A stretch of DNA of 64,000 bases from Avena insularis (Eukaryota; Streptophyta; Magnoliopsida; Poales; Poaceae). The notes beneath the pieces were generated by a model that saw nothing but the letters and a program-made list of their open reading frames with translations, was not told the DNA's origin and searched no databases. The number at the start of each line of letters is the position of its first letter. Positions within the stretch are counted from its first letter, which is position 1. Positions 11,880-23,400 of the stretch are shown in pieces. Position numbers and translations under genes: made by a program. The stretch spans positions 355,712,010 to 355,776,009 of the forward strand of contig CM042694.1 in NCBI GenBank assembly GCA_023614405.1, in the 5' to 3' direction.

Positions 11880-11955
11880 AGTACCCTAACCAGGGTTCGA
11901 ACCCGCGACCACACTCATTGCTCGGAGGCCCCCAACCACTGAACCAGGGCACTCT
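11880..11955 (-). other. tRNA-like Pol III promoter (tRNA pseudogene or SINE head)
   Basis: On the minus strand an A-box-like TGGTTCAGTGG (11936-11946) is followed about 30 nt later by a B box GGGTTCGAACCC (11893-11904). The outer 7-mers AGTGCCC and GGGTACT can pair like an acceptor stem with one G-T pair. However, three extra bases separate the T-arm from the acceptor strand and no proper D-arm or anticodon arm forms. A functional tRNA is therefore unlikely; a tRNA-derived SINE head or tRNA pseudogene fits better. Confidence 0.35.
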
Positions 11956-12374
11956 GTTCTGATAGTTCTACTACTTTATAGTTCTTATACGCATGTTCTA
12001 AATCAGTCGTTCTTCCATATTTACATTGATGTTCTCACTAATAGACTCAATAGCTAGACAAGACAACTATGTTTCAAACATAGCAGTACTTTATATTTCT
12101 TATACATATGTTCTCAATCACATGAAGAAGCAAAATTTCAAAGTACTGGAAATTACAGCAACAATCAACACAATATATATCAACTAGGAGATATCACACA
12201 ATCTTAAAAATATATGGAGAACATGGTTGATATACAGTTTCAAACAAAGTAGAAAACCAGATTCACATCGAGTTCTAAACCAAGTACAAAACTTGCAGGT
12301 TCACATGCAGTTCCAACCCTACTATGAGTCCACTGATAACACATCCAACCAGCATAACCAGGTACTTTGTGCCC

Positions 12375-13205
12375 TCATTTTAGGTGACTAACATGACACG
12401 TGAAGCCAGATATGGGCTCATCAAAGAAGGTGAAGATGAACAAATCCACTTTTTTATTCAAGCAACCTCGATAATCTTTAACCAGTTTCTTGTCATCTGG
12501 GTAACATCATACCTGCCTTGGATAAATAAAACATTCTCACGACCTACATGATCTGCGACTATGATAGGAATCTCCAACGGCAAATACAGGTTGAGGTGGA
12601 CATTGTTGTACCTAGATGAAAAGTACTGGAGGTGAAGAATAAAGTTAGTTGCTGACTACTCCCTCCGTTCTAAAATACAAGATGTTTTAGCTTTTGTGAA
12701 GAAAATGTATCTAGATATCTTTTAGTGTGTAGGTTCTGTCCGAATCTATACACTAAAAGATCTCTAGATAAATTCGTTTCACAAAAGCTAAAACATCTTA
12801 TATTTTGGAAGGGGGAGTATAGTTCAATGTGCATAGGTAGACTTAAAGAGCCAAATGTCAGAAGTTTACCTTCTTATCCTTCCTAGGGATGACATTTGAC
12901 ATTTTCATCTTGCACACACGATGTGGTATAGGTGGCTTGTGTCCTGCAATTTCTCTGAGATACACAACTTGGTTTGAAGTCAATTCCATATCGTTTCCAA
13001 ACACGCAGTAATCGTCGAAGTCCTCCCCGCCCTTCATCGAGGGACCTAGAAAGAAAATATTAGAAAGTAATATGTAGCGGCATAAGAATGACTATAACTT
13101 TAAGCCAATGTCAATGACACTAACCATAGTAAGGTCCCTCGGTTTCTCAGCTTTCTTGGCTATAGGTTCCTTCACATCGTCATCAGAACATTGTAGACTT
13201 GCTTT
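12375..13205 (-). pseudogene. B3 DNA-binding domain protein, three exons, degenerate
   Basis: Three segments join at plausible splice sites: 13205-13121 (acceptor CTAG, donor A|GTGTCA), 13045-12870 (acceptor TTTCTAG, donor AAG|GTAAAC) and 12625-12375 (acceptor CTCCAG). The first is acidic then basic (SDDDVKEPIAKKAEKPRD). The second (DDYCVFGNDMELTSNQVVYL ... KMKMSNVIPRK) and third (FSSRYNNVHLNLYLPLEIPI ... VTQMTRNWLKIIEVA) match the two halves of a plant B3 domain of the REM/reproductive-meristem type. The frame is lost at 12455 (stop after KIIEVA), but the domain end (VDLFIFTFFDE ... HVSHLK, stop) continues in another frame. 5' exons were not recognised. It is either a pseudogene or a fragment moved by a transposon. 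Confidence 0.6.
12659..12817. mobile_element. Stowaway-type MITE (Tc1/mariner), 159 bp
   Basis: Terminal inverted repeats CTCCCTCCGTTCTAAAATAC and the complementary CAAAAGCTAAAACATC...GGGGGAG enclose 159 bp, flanked by TA dinucleotides at 12657-12658 and 12818-12819. The CTCCCTCCGT end and TA target are diagnostic for grass Stowaway elements. The interior also pairs (CTAGATATCTTTTAGTGT with ACACTAAAAGATCTCTAG), so the whole element folds into one long hairpin. It lies inside the intron between the last two B3 exons. Confidence 0.93.
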
Positions 13206-14420
13206 CTAGCCTAAAATAGACATTAGGCTAATTATAATATTTTGTTTTGATGCTTTACATTAGGTTTCAGTTCTATCCAGTAGCAACAATTTTAGAACAT
13301 ACTCATGTATGCCGCTAGCCTTTATGTGCCAGAGGTTGCAATCCTCATATTTCATCATGTCTGCCATGATGTTTGTCGCGATGGAGCAATTTCTTGGCGC
13401 CGTCGCCATGATATTACCACATAACCTACAATCCTCATAGTTCACCCTACCTGCCCCAGGGAGTAAATACAAGAATTAAATTAGAAGCACAAGGATACAA
13501 TGACTAAAACAAGCATCAACAGACTAAAACAAGCATCATGGGAGCACTTGATGTTGTACACAATGGCTTCCAAATTTGTGGCGTCCAGTAAGCCCATGTA
13601 GTCCATCTAAAGTTATTAAGAAATCCAAAAATTACTATTTCGTGGGACCTAGACCTAGACCAAGTGTTTACTAGGGACCTAGAACTAGACCGAGCGTGGG
13701 GACCTAGACACGTCGTCGGTGACCTAGAGCTAGCCAACATTGCCAATGCGGTGACCTAGATCGAGCGCAGACCATACTATTGTAATCCTTTCGCACAAAA
13801 AAGTTCCAGGCGCAGTCTAGGTACAAATAAGTACTCTTCTGACACAGGAACACAACGTTGAATAAAAAAGAGCAATGGAAATAATGAACCGGTTAACTGG
13901 CTAACAAAACTGATGGACAACTCTAGGATATAGAAATCAGGGATAAATAGTTAACAAATCCACCACAAATAGGAAGCTTATGACTAACCACAAATAGCAT
14001 ATGAACAGAGGAAACAAAATGCAACGGCTCGGTGTAGAAAATATGGAAGCTAAATGGTACACTTCAACATGTAGAGAGGCTACCTTTGTCTAGCATAAAA
14101 ATTGTGTGTGTGTGGAGGGGGGTGGACAAACAATCAATTAAGGAATCGAGTTACATGTGAGAACAAATCGTGTAATGAGAAGGTAAATAAACACCTTTTG
14201 GTCATTTTTGGAACAGCAGGCAATAAACACACAACCAAATAGCAAGACCTTCTGAAAATATGAACCATCAATATAAATAGATTCAGGAAGAAATTAAGAG
14301 CACCACCACCTTGATAAAAAAGAAAGGGTAACCATATATAAACACCACACCGTGTGCTCGTTCAGTTATCACTTTCAAAAAACTGTCATTCTTCTATCAT
14401 CATACGAAATATATACATGT
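13206..14420. other. low-copy intergenic sequence, no gene supported
   Basis: Two short minus-strand frames (13260-13472 and 13516-13746) have no recognisable domain. At 13640-13765 the phrase GACCTAGA(n)CGAGC recurs about five times at irregular spacing, forming a decayed minisatellite. The stretch could include 5' exons of the B3 gene, but I cannot identify them. Confidence 0.4.
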
Positions 14421-14791
14421 TGATGACGGCATCTCTACGATATTGCCACATTCTCCAATTATTGATCAAGATACAAAAACCAAAGCACAAGATATTCACA
14501 TCGATATGCTGACTGGACCAATCACGCGAGCTCGAGCGAAACAACTGCAAGAACAGGTGAATTTAATCCTTAACGAGTACAACAATTTATTTTCAGAGAA
14601 TTTTATTCTACATAAATCCTCTGTATTATTTGTACTTAGATATGTTGGCACTCATGTTGTAGACAAGTTACTATCGCAGGATTTATGCTCTCAGAGGGAC
14701 GCGTTGCTGCCGGACAACAACTCTACATCGACTAAAGAGGCAAACAATAATTATCCACACTTCTACCGAGAAGATCGGGCGTCCCGTATCA
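14421..14791 (+). repeat. 5' LTR of element E (short, 371 bp)
   Basis: It begins TGATGACGGCATC and ends CGTCCCGTATCA, followed by a TTGTATCAGATT primer-binding-site remnant (one G missing). It carries the LTR-encoded motif [16 protein letters not shown] (14512 on), also seen in the LTRs of element B. It is only a third as long as B's LTR and lacks the middle part, so an internal deletion is likely. No second copy of this LTR is found in the window. Confidence 0.75.
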
Positions 14792-14794
14792 TCA

Positions 14795-15925
14795 TTGTAT
14801 CAGATTCCAGGACAAATCGGTAGAATTTTTTTACTCTTAGTTGTAGATTTATCTTCTATCCTATACACCCAAAAAGCCAAAAAAAAAGTTCTTTAGCCGT
14901 AGTTTGATTCTTGTTTCAGTGCATCTGGTTAGGTCTTAATCCAGTCGTTTATCGGGTTTAGTTGCTGGTCAAATTTCTGTTTGCGTACCTTAGCCTTGTT
15001 TTTACTTCTGCGTTTATTTTGTCATATCCAGAAAATTCTCCACAAAAATATCAGTGAGTTAGAGTATCTTTTGTTGAGTCTAGTGAGCTACACATCTTTG
15101 CGTATTCCATCACCTACCGAGACTAGCTTTAGGTTTGCTCGAGGGACTGCTCTATAGAATTTTTGTGCCAAAAAAAAAATTCTGCGTCTCATCAAGTTGT
15201 GATCGTTCACATAGTCTGATAATTTTCGCCCTGTGACTTCCTTTGACGTTATGTTTGTTGGCCAAAAAAAAGGAAAAAAAGAAAAAGAAAAATTAAAAAA
15301 GCTCATCGAGAGTAAAGCAAAGAAAAAAAAAGAGAAAAGGAACACTCTGGCCAACAGTTACAGCTCGCTGTGGTCATATATTTTGAAGGAACTCCCGAAA
15401 ATTCAACTTTGTTCTGACGTGCACACTTTAGTTTGAGCAATCTCGTGTCCTCTTTTTATCTAGAGCAATAGCTAGCGTCTCTTCTTGTACCGTTGTAACA
15501 TTGTGCTGTTATGTTCACATATATCTATTTTTGCGCATCCCTAAAGTTGCACCGATCCTATTAATCTCCACGTGTGAGTTGCTATCTATACTCCTCCTAT
15601 TTTTATTGATCAGCAATTAGGCACCATAGTATTCGTTTGGATTGCTACCTAGCTCAACAATCTTGATTGCAGAATTTGATAGGTTACCCCACTAAGCTCC
15701 GCTAAAAACATGCATGTCTTGCATTAGTTGTGGTTCTTGGTATTTGCTCACACAATATTCTTGGTTGATTGTTGCTACTGCGACGTAAGTGTTGCTGCTC
15801 TTAATTTCATTCGGAAGGGTAAAACTTACTTTGTCTCAGATTTGAGAGTTGTGAGCAGGGAGGGTTTTTATAAATCGACATATACACTTCCACTTGGTTT
15901 TGTTTTTGTTTTTATTTTTGTGACC
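14795..15925 (+). other. 5' leader of element E with purine-rich tract
   Basis: Non-coding leader between primer-binding site and gag. It contains a nearly pure A/G run at 15265-15340 (GGAAAAAAAGAAAAAGAAAA-like) and the conserved phrase GAGCAATCTCGTGTCCT...TAGCGTCTC (15437-15482), which recurs in B (22888 on) and D (34838 on). Confidence 0.6.
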
Positions 15926-16953
15926 ATGGCAGGAACCGATGACTTGCATAATCACGAGTTGGGTGATCCCGCAGCCCGATGACATCGATACACTACTATT
16001 CTCTTTGTGCCACCCTTCGTGAGAAGTTTACTGAGGCGATCAGCTCGCTACACAATGATGTTGCAAGTGTGCATAACATTTTGGACAATCTAGATACAAA
16101 CTTTCAAAAGATGTCCATAACAGTGGATGAGCGTCACAAGGAGATGTCAGACGCTATAGCTAGACTCACCACCTTGGTAGAGACTAGTGCACGTGGAGAT
16201 GCTTGGAGAGCGCACAACCCTCATGTTGTAGGTGAACATCACCAAGAGGTTGATCATCATCGCCAACAACCTGAAACTGAGGCACATCAATGTGAGGATG
16301 TACGGCTGCATCCCGTGCACGAAACAGCGCAACAACCCCGGGATACCGATGTCATGGAACGACCACACGCAACTATGGCGCGTGGTCGTGGAAACGGTAG
16401 AGGAGGAGGTGGTCAACTATCTGCTCCAGGGCTGAATTGGTGGCTACAATCATGTTGCGTATGGTGTTCCTCCACGGGATCCGCATGGTGAGCGCGCCAG
16501 GGGTGTTGATGGTCTCCACGGAGATAACATGCAGGGCGCACATATACCCGGTGTCTATGCAGCTGTCCCTATTTATGATGACTACAATGACGATGACCAC
16601 TTATCTCCACGTGGGCACCAATTTCAGCAGGCTCACAATCGTCGCCACCAGGATGATGACAATGTAATTACCAAACCCAAGTTCACAATGCCCACTTTTG
16701 ATGGAACCGAGGAGGTTGAGTATTATCTTGCATGGGAGCTGAAGGTTGACAAGTTTTTCCATATGAACCGCTATTCCAATCAGCGCAAGTTAGACCTCCC
16801 GGTTGCCACTTTGGATGGATATCCTGCTGTATGGTGGGACCGTTGTGTTCAACAAAGAATGGAGTTCCATGAGCCTCGTTTCACTACTTGGGAGGAGCTG
16901 AAACAACAGATGAGAGCGTGCTTTGTTCCCCAATATTACAAGTGTTCGCTCTA
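15926..16953 (+). pseudogene. Gag of element E, 5' part (split by CACTA)
   Basis: The ATG at 15926 follows a TTTTTGTGACC context and opens MAGTDDLHNHELGD. The frame breaks at about 15980 and again near 16435. A coiled-coil-like N-terminal stretch (SSLHNDVASVHNILDNLDTN) precedes an Arg/Gly/His-rich linker and the capsid segment FTMPTFDGTEEVEYYLAWEL ... AVWWDRC ... TTWEELKQQM. The sequence is cut at 16953 by the CACTA and continues at 55747. Confidence 0.85.
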
Positions 16954-17190
16954 CACTAGTGGATAACAGGCCTTTAGTCCCAACCTGTAAGGGGCTTTGG
17001 TCCTGGTTCTGGTACCGGGACTAGAGAGGCGGTACTAAAGGCCCACCCACTAGTCCTGCCCCGGTTACCAGCCGGGACCAGTGGGCATCCACGTGACCGC
17101 CCCTGCGGGCGCTGAATGCCCCCCATTAGTAACCGGGACAAATGGTTCTCTGCCGCGGCAGAGTTTTGGGCCCTTTATCTGCCACGGCAG
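16954..17190. repeat. CACTA left terminal and subterminal repeats
   Basis: After the CACTAG terminus there are repeated phrases of the type TTTAGTCCC, GGTCCTGG...CCGGGACTA, CCCCGGTTACCAGCCGGGAC and TAACCGGGAC, several forming short inverted pairs. Such subterminal arrays bind TnpA-like proteins in En/Spm elements. The counterpart lies at 55525-55743. Confidence 0.75.
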
Positions 17191-17390
17191 AGAATTCATT
17201 TTGTATCATTTTATTTATTTCTTTTTTCATTTCAAAATAGTTTTCTACGCTACCACATACCATACACGTTCGTGCATATATAAGATAACTTGTTTTAGGA
17301 CCAATCATACAAATATATACATGATAGTTACATGGACATCACAATTACCGGGACTAGATCACGTCTATTCAATTACACGGTCGGGGATCA

Positions 17391-19119
17391 TCAGTAGCGC
17401 CTATTCACACTAAATTCTCCGGCGTCATCTGTCATCTCGTTCATCAATAATCCTGCCAGTTCTTCAGCAATTCCTAGTACATGTTGCTTTGGTAGGAGCT
17501 GATCCCGCATTCTATCGAACTATATAAGAAAAGGAGATCAATATGAATACCAATCATGATAACAAAAAGTGACGGTAATAGTGTGAATGTATTGCTTACA
17601 TCAATTTTATAATTTTTGTGCTAAGTGGTAAACGTGCGAATGAACTCGCAAACGTAGAATCCACATATATTCGTCCTAGGTGGCTGTCTAGCGAACTTTA
17701 CGAGAATAGGATTCAATCAAATAATCTAGCATCATAATTGTATTGAAACTAGAAGTAAAGAGATGTGTGTACTACTTACCGAGACCGGCTTAAACGTTAG
17801 ATCCTCACTAAAGTGACCCGTAACCGCACTCTTGAACTTGTTCCAAACCATGCCCGATAAATAAAATGAATGAGTTATTCATTACGTGATATCTCAGGAA
17901 ATCAACGAAAGAGACCGATGTAGCGAGAAAATTACCCTTGGAGCATGTCCTGCTTGTCCCTAAATTGTTCCAGGGGTCTCTTTAATGGGTCCATGACTTC
18001 AACTCTTCCCTTATCAAGTTGAATGTTTAGCAGAATCCAATGGAATCTGCACACGTTTATATATACATCAGTAACTCATCAATTATACTTAATATTGAGT
18101 AAGAAAAAGTGAATGTGTACAATAGAGTAAGACCCTCACTTGAAATTATAAGGAAACAGTATGTGGTCACAGAAATTTTGCTCCATTAGAAACCTTAGAA
18201 GGTTTTCCTCTGTCTCCTCGGGTTTATCTGTTAGCATCTTTATATGTATTTTATCAGGGTCAATGAACCCAACACTATAGAGTGACCTTCTTTTACATTC
18301 CCGGATCTTCATTCTGCATAATAATAGAGTACAAAAGGATACAATGAGGATAATTACATGCAATGAACTAAACAACTGAAAAACTGAACAACTTATATGT
18401 AGACAATGAATTCAACAACTTATAGACAATAGCAACTCATGATAGATTTGTCGAGGGCATCGAAATTGTATAACTGGAAGAGTTCTAGAAACTTAACATG
18501 GATCTCTTCGGCTCGGAAGTAGTAGTCATGTGGGACTTTCACCACCATCATTGTTCTCTCCTCCTTTGCAGCTTTCAAGTACCAGTTATGTAAACTCCGC
18601 ATTTATGTTGCCAATTATTGCAACCTCTCTATGCTGACCAAAGGCATCCCTGGGAAATATTGAGGGACTACATCAGCCTTGGGTAACTTGTCGTCCTAGG
18701 AACCTAGCAATTCCTCAATAGTCACATTCATAGCGACCGCAAGCTTCGCAGCTTCTTCCATATCCTGCTGGGGAATGTCATAGGATGCCACCATGAGGGG
18801 GGACGTCCTTTCTTTTCTTGTTTGCACTTTGAATTGATGATTTGCTCCCGCTAGCACTTCTACTTAATTTGATCTTATTCACTTCTTTTTGAAGTGTGCG
18901 TAGATAGTCATCTGACTTATGGTGCAAGTCATATTGCGATTTTGTGTTTAGAAAACCAAGTGCATACGCTTTTTGCTTCTCGGTGTATACCTGGGCGGGC
19001 TCAGGTTTCTTATTTTGAAGTTGTGCAACATATTCGGCCTTTGCGATCGCTGCACTTTCCTCTTCAGTATGATCGTAAGGTTTGATGGGAAGATTCTTAT
19101 GAGGTAGTCTTGGGAGGGG
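17391..19119 (-). pseudogene. CACTA second gene, C-terminal half: TnpA-like tail plus Ulp1-like (C48) protease
   Basis: This minus-strand half continues from 47163 across the Athila insertion. First a charged TnpA-like segment (PLPRLPHKNLPIKPYDHTEE ... EYVAQLQNKKPEP ... DLHHKSDDYLRTLQKE), then exons with KVPHDYYFRAEEIHV, FIDPDKIHIKML and HILFPYNF. FHWILL (about 18040) and VMDPLK supply the His and Asp, and RQPPRTNICGFYVCEFIR (about 17680-17640) the Gln and Cys, of a cysteine protease of the Ulp1/SENP type. The last exon (RMRDQLLPKQHV ... MTDDAGEF) ends at the stop 17391-17393. Introns lie at roughly 17521-17600, 17720-17790, 17860-17935 and 18060-18135. In related transposons such domains may remove SUMO-like modifiers; the function here is inferred. 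Confidence 0.65.
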
Positions 19120-19461
19120 TGATGGATCTGAAATATAACCATCTACGTCCACATTTAAACTAGATATTAATCATATTTTTGATGAAATATCTCTCTAAAC
19201 CCTGCCACCAATGCTAATATTCAGAGGGGTATGCAATCCTTTGTTCTTGTATTTTTCCTGCACAGATAATGTCATTTAAAGGAGGGAATCACTTCATTAA
19301 AGTCAAAGATACGATCTTTCCTTCAACCAGAAGAAACCAGGAGCCGTCCAATGAAGGCAGACGCCGTAACGACCAACTATACGTCCGGAGCAAAAATTTC
19401 GACCGTATAGCTCTGGTCGTATAGTTGGCACCGCCACCGTTACGTCAAACAGAACAACTTT
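19120..19461 (+). repeat. Athila 5' LTR, first part
   Basis: It matches 45903-46240 of the 3' LTR and is interrupted at 19461/19462 by element C. It contains one copy of the hairpin motif CCAACTATACG...CGTATAGTTGG at 19375-19432. Many point differences from the 3' LTR are visible, so this insertion is older than element B. Confidence 0.85.
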
Positions 19462-20425
19462 TGTTATGGGGTAACCCCGTGGGTGGCCCGATCTTCACGG
19501 ATCTCGTGGTCAAATCGATGGGAAAGCGAGGGGAAAGGGAGAAGGTAGCTGAAGCGGACGCACACCTCGCAAAGAACACGATGAACACACGCAAAACACA
19601 CACGATACAAGGCCGATTGCTCTCACCGGTGGCCACCGGTCCGATAGAATCCTCGCAAGGAAAGATCGGTCAACGTGCTCCCGTCAATCCCAAGCGGAGA
19701 GGGAAGAACACCTTGGAGAGGGTCTTGACGTCTTGGCAAAGGGACACTGATGCCAAGGCCTTGTACAATGAGGGAGGCACGATGCAAACTCCAACGAGGT
19801 GGTGACGATAGTCGATCCCCTTTGGTAGAAGGGGATGAGGCAAAACTAGAGATTCCGCAAAGGGGGTTGTCTTTAGTCTATCATCTATGCCTAAAGGATA
19901 CAATGAGGGGTGGGGGCTCTATATATAGGCCAACCACAAGTTCAGGGGTAGTTTGGGCATAAAACTATGGTTTGGTGCGAAATAGAGGGGTACATGGGCC
20001 AAGGGCCCAGCTGTTGGGTCATGAGGCATATGACTTAGGCAGAAGTCCGGTCTGATGGCCAGGACACGGAGGTAGGGGAATCCGGACCGGTAGTGTCCAA
20101 CTGCCTTACGAATGTCCATGCTAGGTTGGGGCAGGCCGGACACTCCGGCCGAGTCGCCACGGACACTCCGGCTGGTTCAAGGACACTCCCTCGGTCGACC
20201 AGACAGGTGCAGTTCAGGCCCATGGGTCGACGGTGGGGGGTTCGACTGATGATGCACAGAGTAGTGGTATGAAGTAGCAAACCATCCAGGTGTATGTCAA
20301 AGTCACATGATGAGAGGAGCGAATTCACCTTATCTTGAAGGAGCTTGGCTCGGGCACGGGTCATCGGTCCACTTGGGGGACTCGGTGGTGTAGATGTAGG
20401 AGCGTCCGTAGGACGGGCCGCATCA
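19462..20425 (-). repeat. Element C 3' LTR (964 bp)
   Basis: It begins TGTTATGGGGTAACCCCGTG on the plus strand and ends GGGCCGCATCA. It aligns to 33441-33962 over its first ~500 bp with roughly 17 visible differences. On the minus strand it opens with a frame containing [16 protein letters not shown] (20035-20472), the relic of a polyprotein C-terminus that extends into the LTR. It holds several GGACACTCCGG-type dyads at 20130-20180. Confidence 0.8.
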
Positions 20426-23400
20426 GCTCCCCCCTTCAAAAAGAGTCGTCCTCGACTCTTCATGGACAGCACTAAGAAGATGATGTCGAGAGGCCTTCTT
20501 GATCCTGGGGTTCACCATACGGTCATCCTTGAGAAGCTTGATGTGGCAACTCTTCAATGTTCCTTCACCTTCCATGAAGCCTACAAAGCTCACAACAAAA
20601 GCGAAGCAACACTCAAAGAGCAGCCAATTCATGAACATTATAGCATGAGTCCTCAAGTAGAAGGAAGTCACCTTATAATGTAGAGATAGCTCATTGAAGG
20701 GTAGCCCTAGGTAACTCTCTTCGATTCGTCTTGTCAACTCTTTGTCCATAGAGGTTGACGTGTATGCAATGGTACCTTCATACAACAAAGACCAAGCAAC
20801 ATATGTTTGTGTGTGATAGAGGAGCATGTCATTTGTGGCATGTCCATTCTTGTTCACAACACTATTAGCACAACTCAAGTATAGCAAACGGAATGCATAT
20901 GCAAGGTCAAAGTTCATGGGAATTGTTTGAACATCATCCAAATGTGGGAACTCAAAAACTCCATATAAAATCTTAGTGTGGCACTCAAAGCAATTGACTA
21001 AAATATTGATCAACATCTTTGATGCAAAGCTAGGAGAATTCGGCAAAAACACATGAGGAAGAATATCCAAAGCAACATCATTATTGATGAGGACATCCCT
21101 ACAATTAAACCTACCCCAATGACTACTGAAGATGCTACAACTGTTACAAGAAAGAATCAGTCCAATGAGATTAGAATTGGACCTATTACAAGAGCTCGTG
21201 CTAAGCTACTTGAACAACAGGTGAATTTACTCCTAAACGAATATGGTACTTTGATTGATGAGAACTTTATACTGCCTAAGTCTATGCATTTATGTATGAT
21301 TAGGTTCGTTGGAGAAACAAGCATGGCGCGAGGAGGAGAAGGGCTACAAGAGAAGCCCAACATGATGATCGCCCAAGGATGCGCGAGGGAGGAGCGGGAG
21401 GAAGGCGCAATACAAGCAAGGGAGATCATCGAAGAGAAGGAACGTTCAATTTGGACAGACAGAAGTCCTGAAATTTAAACGGACGTGGATTCCTCATACG
21501 AACTCCAAATCAAGCAAATAAGCACTTATTGGATAGATAATTCCAAGATCTTTCCAATGAGTACTTCCACGCCTAAAAGACCCCAGATAATCTGGCCCCA
21601 CACCCCGAATAATCTGGCCCTACTTTGGAGATTCCGCAAAGGACTTCGTGCGCGACGTTCAGTACCGGGGCGGATATTTGACCGGATTTTCCCCCCGGAA
21701 AATCCGGCCCCAGATAATCCGGCCCTCTTAGACCGGATAATCCGGCCCAAAAAGTTCCCATCAGATCCGGACGGATTTGACTGAATCAGACACGTTTTTG
21801 TTTCACGTTTTTCGGACGTTCTGGCGGCCATATAAGCCTTGGAACACCCTCTAGTTTAGGTTGGACCATGTTAAAACTATTTTGGAGTTGTTTCTTTCAT
21901 AGAACCTCTGGAATTACCCTATGATCGATTTTACAACCTATAATTGAGTGTGATCTGTTGTTCCATCGGGAATTAGTAGATTGCAAACTACCCTTCATGG
22001 TCGACGACTATGTGCGCAAGAGCGTGGTGTTATGAATATCCTACAAGGTTCGAGAGCTGTTGCATTGGCATTAGGGATCGAGCGGGACAGTTCATAGCTA
22101 CAGGCTAGTTATCTATCATCCACCATCATCACCGCCATCCGCTTACTGAGAAGATCGGGCCACCCCATATCATCTTGGTATCAGATTTCTAGTGTTGCCT
22201 CGGTAAGCATCCAGAAATCCATCCATAGATTAGAGAGTGTTTTTCGTCCTATACAGAAAAAGCCTTACAAAAAGATTTGCCATAGACTAGATTGCATCGT
22301 TTTCGAGTTTTTGTTGCTGATTGTATCTTCTCGTAGATCCGATCTGCAGGTTTTTCCTCATAGGAGTCTAGTTTTTTTGTTTGAGCCTAGGTTTAGGGTT
22401 TGATCTTGTTTTCCGCCGTGTCAACCATCACTGTGTTCCGCAAGTTTTCCTCGTTTGTTTGAGTCCACATAGCGTACCTTTGTTTGTACACCATAGACAC
22501 AACCTATCTACAGCATCCGTGCCTAGGAACGTACCCACGAGACTAGTTGCTTTGCTCCGACAGGCTTCTCATTAGGGTTTGAAGTGCAAAATTTTCGTCC
22601 AGGTAGACCGGATTATCTGGCCCCCGATAAACCGGAATATCCGGCCCATAATTGCTCAGAATTGTTGCATCCTGTTTTGCTTTGTGTCAAATAGTTAAAA
22701 AAATCAAGAAAAAGAAAAGAAAGTTGTGAAAAAAAAAGAGAAAAGAAAAGAGAATCGATATAAAAAAGAGAAAGAAGAAAAGAAAGTTATTAAAAAAAGA
22801 GAAAAGAAAAGAGATACAAAAGTAAACAACAAAAGGGAGATATCAAGGGTCATTGTTGGACTAGTTTTATAATTGCACTAGTAGATTGAGCAATCTCGTG
22901 TCTGTTCTATTTGAGCTATTACTAGCGTCTCTCTTGTGCATTGCAATATTCCTTTTCATAAGTTGCTTTGCCACGTTTATCTCCACCGTGTGTGTTTCTT
23001 GGGTTTTTGTACGATCAGCGGTAGGACTTGTTTACGGTGTAGATAGGATACCATACCTATAGCTGCACCATAAATAACCTGTTTGTCGTGTGATTGTTCT
23101 CTATACCTTTGATATTCACTTCTTCACATCAGTGTATTTGTCTTTGATTTTGTTTGGTAGAGCATCTCTATTCACTTTGGAACGGTAAGATCTCCTTTCT
23201 TATTAGTTGTGAGTGAGTTGTGAGAGTTTCCACCATACAGATTTTGATTTTTGCACTAACCTACTAATCATGTCTTCTAGTGATGATGATGTTGTGTTGC
23301 AGAAAAAGAAGGATGGGGAGCTTGTTAATTGGCGTGAATTTGAGGCTTTAAACTCCCACTTGACACGTGTGTTTACTAACACAACATATGCCATTGACAA

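Noticed and set aside
11880..11955. A functional tRNA gene
   Set aside because: No D-arm or anticodon stem forms and three extra bases separate the T-arm from the acceptor strand.
11498..16953. A complete small CACTA element carrying the B3 exons
   Set aside because: No matching CTTGTAGTG end was found before 14420, and the CACTAG end at 16954 belongs to a different family (TTTAGTCCC subterminal repeats).
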